This document shows positions 60,514 through 64,000 of a stretch of DNA of 64,000 nt, in pieces. This DNA comes from Planctomycetaceae bacterium (GTDB lineage Bacteria > Planctomycetota > Planctomycetia > Pirellulales > Pirellulaceae), in NCBI GenBank assembly GCA_007694185.1, contig RECD01000270.1:1-64000 (forward strand). Direction: 5' to 3'. Within the stretch, counting starts at the first letter, position 1; each line of letters starts with the position of its first letter. Made by a program: the position numbers and the translations under genes. The notes beneath the pieces are model-generated. The model was not told the origin of the DNA, did not search any database, and saw nothing but the letters and a program-made list of their open reading frames with translations.

Positions 60514-61303
60514 AGGCCGCAGGTCGGCTGAGGTTCGGTTCGTCCGAGTGGGAGCTCACGCGGAGTGTCGCGAGCCAAGCGGTCCACTGGATGGCTTTTT
60601 CCGGCACGAGCGGCTGATCACGCCCGGAGTCACAGACGGCACCGCGAACACCGAAGAAATCGGGGCGAATGCCGCTGGCGACGACTTTTTGGGCGACCGC
60701 CAGGGTCAGAGAGCCGGCGAGCACCCAAGTCGCCCTTGCCGATTCGGCGAGTGCTGCCAATTCGGCCAAATCTTGGTAGGTGAGGCAGGATGTCAGGCTT
60801 GAGTTCGGGGATTTGTCGTGCGTATCGATCAGCCAGGTTCGTAGGCCCACGTCAGCAGCTCGCCGGAAGATCGCTAAGTGGTCGGGGCAATTGGCTGACA
60901 CGTGGTCGGCGTAGGCGACGGCCACCAGTTCCACCGGGTCAGCCAGGGCTCGTTTCGTTTCGGCCCAAAACGTCGCCAACTCGTCGGTCGAAGCGGCTCC
61001 GGCTGGGCAGCTTTTGGCGTAGGAGAATGCCGCGGGCAGGCTGGCTGCCAATTGCGGAGCGAATCGGAAGCTGCCCAGGGCGGCGGAGAGGCGTCCCCGG
61101 CGGAGCGGGTCGGCAGCCGCCTGGTGCCAGGGTTCGGGGTCGGTCGGGGCCAAAGCGCCATGGCTTGGCTCTTTGAAATCGATCAGATCGATCGACAAGT
61201 CACGTACTTGCTGCCACTCATTCGCATCGCGGATGCTGATCAGCAAGCCGGTTGTTCGGGTCGAGGTGATGTCCTGTTTCGCGGCGGTTGGGCGGTGATC
61301 CAT
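60479..61303 (-). CDS. mfnB: (5-formylfuran-3-yl)methyl phosphate synthase-like protein
   Basis: A 274-residue protein resembling MfnB (DUF556), which condenses two glyceraldehyde-3-phosphate molecules to start the furan ring of methanofuran. Key features are LLISIRDANEWQ, the lysine region LIDFKEPSHGALAP, SAALGSF, VAVAYADHVSANCPD and the second lysine region WLIDTHDKSPNSSL. The C-terminal VLAGSLTLAVAQKVV closes a barrel. Planctomycetes are known to hold methanopterin-linked C1 genes, and this enzyme would fit that pathway. No other C1 gene is in the window. The frame is open to 61528, but similarity begins near 61303. Confidence 0.8.
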   Translation of the reverse strand: MDHRPTAAKQDITSTRTTGLLISIRDANEWQQVRDLSIDLIDFKEPSHGALAPTDPEPWHQAAADPLRRGRLSAALGSFRFAPQLAASLPAAFSYAKSCPAGAASTDELATFWAETKRALADPVELVAVAYADHVSANCPDHLAIFRRAADVGLRTWLIDTHDKSPNSSLTSCLTYQDLAELAALAESARATWVLAGSLTLAVAQKVVASGIRPDFFGVRGAVCDSGRDQPLVPEKAIQWTAWLATLRVSSHSDEPNLSRPAAFTEAPAKSPNS

Positions 61304-61629
61304 CAGCACGGCAAGCACGCTCGTTCGGCACTTTGGAAAGGTCCGGGGCCCTTGCCGGGCGGGCACCGGTTCGGCGGGGCGGGTGGGTCGGTTGTCAGGC
61401 TGCCGCCAAGAGACGATGATCGTCGTCGTCAAAACCGGCGTCAATCGCTTGCACCGCCAACGGCGTAGAGCCCTTTTGTCGTCGGGACTGACGGGCCGAC
61501 GAGTCTCCCGCGCCGACTTTTGCGGCACGGCGATCTTTTTCGGTAAGTCACCAATCCACCTGCGGCCAACGCCTCTGCGGACGACGCCTCGCCGCTTTCG
61601 AAAGTGCCGCCGTCTTTCCAGGCATTCCG
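61304..61629. other. intergenic region between divergent mfnB-like and rnd genes
   Basis: About 326 bp between divergent genes. No RNA, repeat or confident promoter is seen. The MfnB-like frame is open through most of it, but without family-like sequence. Confidence 0.35.
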
Positions 61630-62844
61630 TTGAAGTACGAAATCATTTCCACCGCCGCGGATCTGGAGGATCTCTGCGATCGCTTGGCGGAAAAAAGCGT
61701 GATCGGCTTTGACACCGAGTTCGTTTCGGAAGACCGTTACCGGCCGCAACTCTGTCTGATTCAAGTCGCGGCTGGTGAGATCGTCGCCGTGATCGACCCG
61801 TTGAAGATCGAGGACACGACACCTTTTTGGGAATTGCTGTCGGAGCCTGGGAGGACCGTCGTCGCTCACGCCGCACGTGAGGAGATCCGCTTCTGTTATC
61901 GGCATTCAGGACGGGCGATCGGCGGTTTGTTTGATACTCAATTGGCAGCCGGGTTCATCGGTGGCGAGTATCCGGCTTCGTTGTCCAACTTGGCCCTCAA
62001 ATTGTTGGGCGTCAAGTTGAGCAAAGGGGAGACGCGAACGAATTGGCGGACCCGTCCCTTGACGCAAGCCCAGTTGAACTACGCCGTGCGGGACGTCACC
62101 GAATTGGAGGCGATGCACCGGATTTTGCGAGATGCGGTCTCAGAGGCGGGGCGTTTGGGTTGGTTGGAAGAGGAGACGGAAGTCAATCAGCAGGCGATTC
62201 ATCAATCGGAAAATCGAGAAAACTGGCATCGGGTCTCGGGAGCCACCGGCTTGACGCCGCGGCAAGGCGAGATCGTCCGTCAGTTGTGGCGGTGGCGCGA
62301 CCAGCGGGCACGGGAAGTGGATCGCCCCGCGAAATGGGTTTTTCGCGACGACTTGATCGTCGAAGTCGCCCGCAGCGGTTCTGATGACCCGCGGGTGATC
62401 CGGGGGATCCGGGGGATGGAGTTTCGCCACTTTCACGACCACTACGACGACCTAGCGGCGGCGGTGCGGCGGGCATTGGAGACGCCGGATTGTGACCTGC
62501 CTCGGCGGGAGCGGGGCCGATCGAAGCGGGCGGCACCGATGCTCGCGCAGTTCCTCAACACCTCGATCGCTTGTGTCTGTCGCCAGCACCAGATCGCGCC
62601 GATGATCGTCGGCAATACGGATGACGTGCGGGATTTGATCGAGTACGAGCTGGATGGCGGCCGCGAGGGGGAGCAACCCGCGCTGCTACGGGGTTGGCGC
62701 GGACGGATTGTCGGCGAGGCCTTCCGCAGGCTTCTCCGAGGCGAATTGGCGATCCGGGTCGCCGATCCCTACGCGGCTCAGCCGTTGGAGTTTGTCGCGT
62801 CGGATGGGACCGCGGCTCCGACGCCGACCGCAGGTCGAGGCTGA
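61630..62844 (+). CDS. rnd: ribonuclease D
   Basis: A 404-residue 3'-5' exoribonuclease that trims tRNA and other RNA ends. The DEDDy exonuclease domain has Exo I at GFDTEF (Asp28, Glu30) and Exo III at YAVRDVTELEAM. At Exo II the usual Asp is replaced by Glu in VVAHAAREEIRFC, a conservative change. Two HRDC-type regions follow: GLTPRQGEIVRQLWRWRDQR, and a second after residue 290. The start codon is TTG at 61630; no in-frame ATG fits the domain. Length compares with 375 for E. coli RNase D. Confidence 0.9.
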   Translation: MKYEIISTAADLEDLCDRLAEKSVIGFDTEFVSEDRYRPQLCLIQVAAGEIVAVIDPLKIEDTTPFWELLSEPGRTVVAHAAREEIRFCYRHSGRAIGGLFDTQLAAGFIGGEYPASLSNLALKLLGVKLSKGETRTNWRTRPLTQAQLNYAVRDVTELEAMHRILRDAVSEAGRLGWLEEETEVNQQAIHQSENRENWHRVSGATGLTPRQGEIVRQLWRWRDQRAREVDRPAKWVFRDDLIVEVARSGSDDPRVIRGIRGMEFRHFHDHYDDLAAAVRRALETPDCDLPRRERGRSKRAAPMLAQFLNTSIACVCRQHQIAPMIVGNTDDVRDLIEYELDGGREGEQPALLRGWRGRIVGEAFRRLLRGELAIRVADPYAAQPLEFVASDGTAAPTPTAGRG

Positions 62845-62925
62845 ATGCTGGATGTTGGCTGGCGGCGGGCGCCTGTCAAGTCACGCTCTTGCCGGTCTGC
62901 GAATGCCGGTTGCGATCAGAGCGGT

Positions 62926-63693
62926 TCAATCGAGCGGGCGATCGGCGGCCCACAAGGTGCCGCGGACGAGGGTTCGCAGGAAGACGGGGTCGCGGAACGT
63001 TTCTTCGGAGTGGCCATAGGTGGTGCCGAAAACACGCCCTTTGCCATACCGGTTCGTCCAGAAAACGGGCTGCTTTTCACCCGTCTTTTCGCTGGTGCTG
63101 GTCGCCAGCACTTCGGTGTTTGGCCAGACTTTTTCGATGATGTAAAGCTCATCCATTGCCGAGCGGTAGTCGCTCGGAAACCCTGCCATGATCGGGTGAT
63201 CCGTGGACGCGACGTCGACGCCATAGCGGCTTTGGTGTTCGTGGTGCCTCGAGGTGACCCCGAGGAATTCTCGCCAATCGTCGATTTTGGCCGAGCGGTA
63301 GGTGTGCATGGCACAGTGGATCACGACGGCGTTTGCGCCGGCGGCGTGGGGTTTGGTGATCTTGCGAATGTAGTCGGCGTCGTCCGTATCGGCGAAACAT
63401 TCGTTGTGGATCACCACATCAAAGCCTTCCGCCCACGCGGGGTTGTCGTACAGGTCAATCATGGCTCGGGTCCCCTTGCCACCTTCGTTCACGACGGTCC
63501 ACTGGACGGCCACACCGGCCTCCTTGAACGCTTCCCGCATCGCCAAGGCTTGGAACGGGTAGTCGTGGCAGCAACCGCCGGTAACCAGTAGCAATTTCAG
63601 CGGTTCGGGATCGGCCCCGCGGGCCGGGGCGGCCGACAACAGGAGCACCACCGAAAGCAGCCAAAAGACGGGGCGACGGAAGGAAAAGTTCAT
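62926..63693 (-). CDS. ThuA-domain exported protein
   Basis: A 255-residue protein with a signal peptide (FRRPVFWLLSVVLLLSAAPA, cleaved near ARGAD) and a ThuA class-I amidotransferase-like fold. Motifs are LLLVTGGCCHDYPFQALAMR, FDVVIHNECFADTDD, VVIHCAMHTYRSAKIDDW and GKGRVFGTTYGHSEETFRDP. ThuA is linked to trehalose or other sugar use, and planctomycetes carry many copies. The ATG at 63693 places the signal peptide at the N-terminus. Confidence 0.93.
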   Translation of the reverse strand: MNFSFRRPVFWLLSVVLLLSAAPARGADPEPLKLLLVTGGCCHDYPFQALAMREAFKEAGVAVQWTVVNEGGKGTRAMIDLYDNPAWAEGFDVVIHNECFADTDDADYIRKITKPHAAGANAVVIHCAMHTYRSAKIDDWREFLGVTSRHHEHQSRYGVDVASTDHPIMAGFPSDYRSAMDELYIIEKVWPNTEVLATSTSEKTGEKQPVFWTNRYGKGRVFGTTYGHSEETFRDPVFLRTLVRGTLWAADRPLD

Positions 63694-63822
63694 GGCGGGT
63701 CTTGGTGTGGCAAGGAGAGGAAAGGGACAGACGAGACGCATCGCAAAGCGGATCGGGAGCGCTGCGTCGTGCGTCCGCCGAACAACGAGGACAGTCGCTC
63801 GGGCTCAGACGCTTGTGGCTGT

Positions 63823-64000
63823 TCAGTCGCCCGATTCGATCACTTCGATCCCACCGTTCGCTTCGGTGAGCAGGTCGATTACATCGTAGCTGATGCTCGT
63901 GTTGGCAACGTTGATTTTCTTCAGCTTGGGCAACTTGGTCAATTCGCGAAAGGCGTCGTTAGTCAATTGGGTGCCGGCGACGTTCAGGTTTTCCAGGTTT
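63823..64000 (-). CDS. leucine-rich-repeat protein, C-terminal part (cut by window edge)
   Basis: A minus-strand frame open to the window end, stopping at TGA (63825-63823). It encodes about 58 residues: NLENLNVAGTQLTNDAFREL, then LPKLKKINVANTSIS, and a C-terminus VIDLLTEANGGIEVIES. The spacing of Leu/Asn matches bacterial LRR repeats (about 24 residues). The rest of the protein lies beyond the window, so its other domains are unknown. Confidence 0.8.
   Translation of the reverse strand, partial: NLENLNVAGTQLTNDAFRELTKLPKLKKINVANTSISYDVIDLLTEANGGIEVIESGD

Overview
The window reads as GC-rich chromosomal DNA of a member of the Planctomycetota, most likely a Pirellula/Rhodopirellula-type organism. 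The basis is the set of families seen: a PSD1-type cytochrome (DUF1549/DUF1553) paired with DUF1501, a second DUF1501, DUF1080, ThuA, Tat-exported Gfo/Idh/MocA, a ceramidase-like secreted enzyme, and LpxB, which implies lipid A. The genus cannot be fixed from the sequence. No transposase, integrase, phage gene or CRISPR array was seen. One tRNA (Pro, GGG) is present.

Layout. 0-12 kb holds mostly exported enzymes and transport: a KatG with a signal peptide, a SYLF protein, a sodium:solute symporter with a tiny overlapping membrane partner, gamma-glutamyltransferase, DUF1080 and a ceramidase-like protein. 12-18.4 kb holds a 5'-truncated esterase that abuts the promoter of a MarR-adaptor-RND efflux operon whose genes overlap by 4 bp. 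18.4-21.4 kb is gene-poor, with two small proteins and an Rrf2 regulator. 21.4-25.2 kb holds a two-gene peptide-ligase-type operon (RLAN/ATP-grasp plus GCS2), followed on the other strand by a decayed CehA-type metallohydrolase. 25.4-42 kb is catabolic and accessory: PSD1/DUF1501, oxidoreductase, AAE antiporter, GNAT, beta-propeller, second DUF1501, L-serine dehydratase, DUF4832 protein, GlcG, CsaA and a GIY-YIG/DUF4357 protein.

42.7-51.6 kb is one 2960-residue gene with the full architecture of cyclic beta-1,2-glucan synthase (GT84, glycoamylase-like and GH94 regions). Next to it, 51.7-56.2 kb is an island of very small envelope or stress-type genes: DUF3309, DUF1328, LapA, two divergent DUF2294 paralogues, a Gly/Tyr-rich secreted protein and a lipoprotein. 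Several are too short for ordinary gene calling. The island also carries a cloverleaf-shaped repeat, a leader terminator and an operator-like palindrome. I infer, without proof, that the glucan synthase and this island form an envelope or osmotic-stress neighbourhood.

56.6-64 kb is mainly housekeeping: tRNA-Pro, lpxB, coaD, a class V aminotransferase, an MfnB-like enzyme (C1-carrier biosynthesis), RNase D and ThuA, ending in the C-terminus of a leucine-rich-repeat protein cut by the window edge. Function calls rest on recognised motifs and family resemblance; no database search was run.
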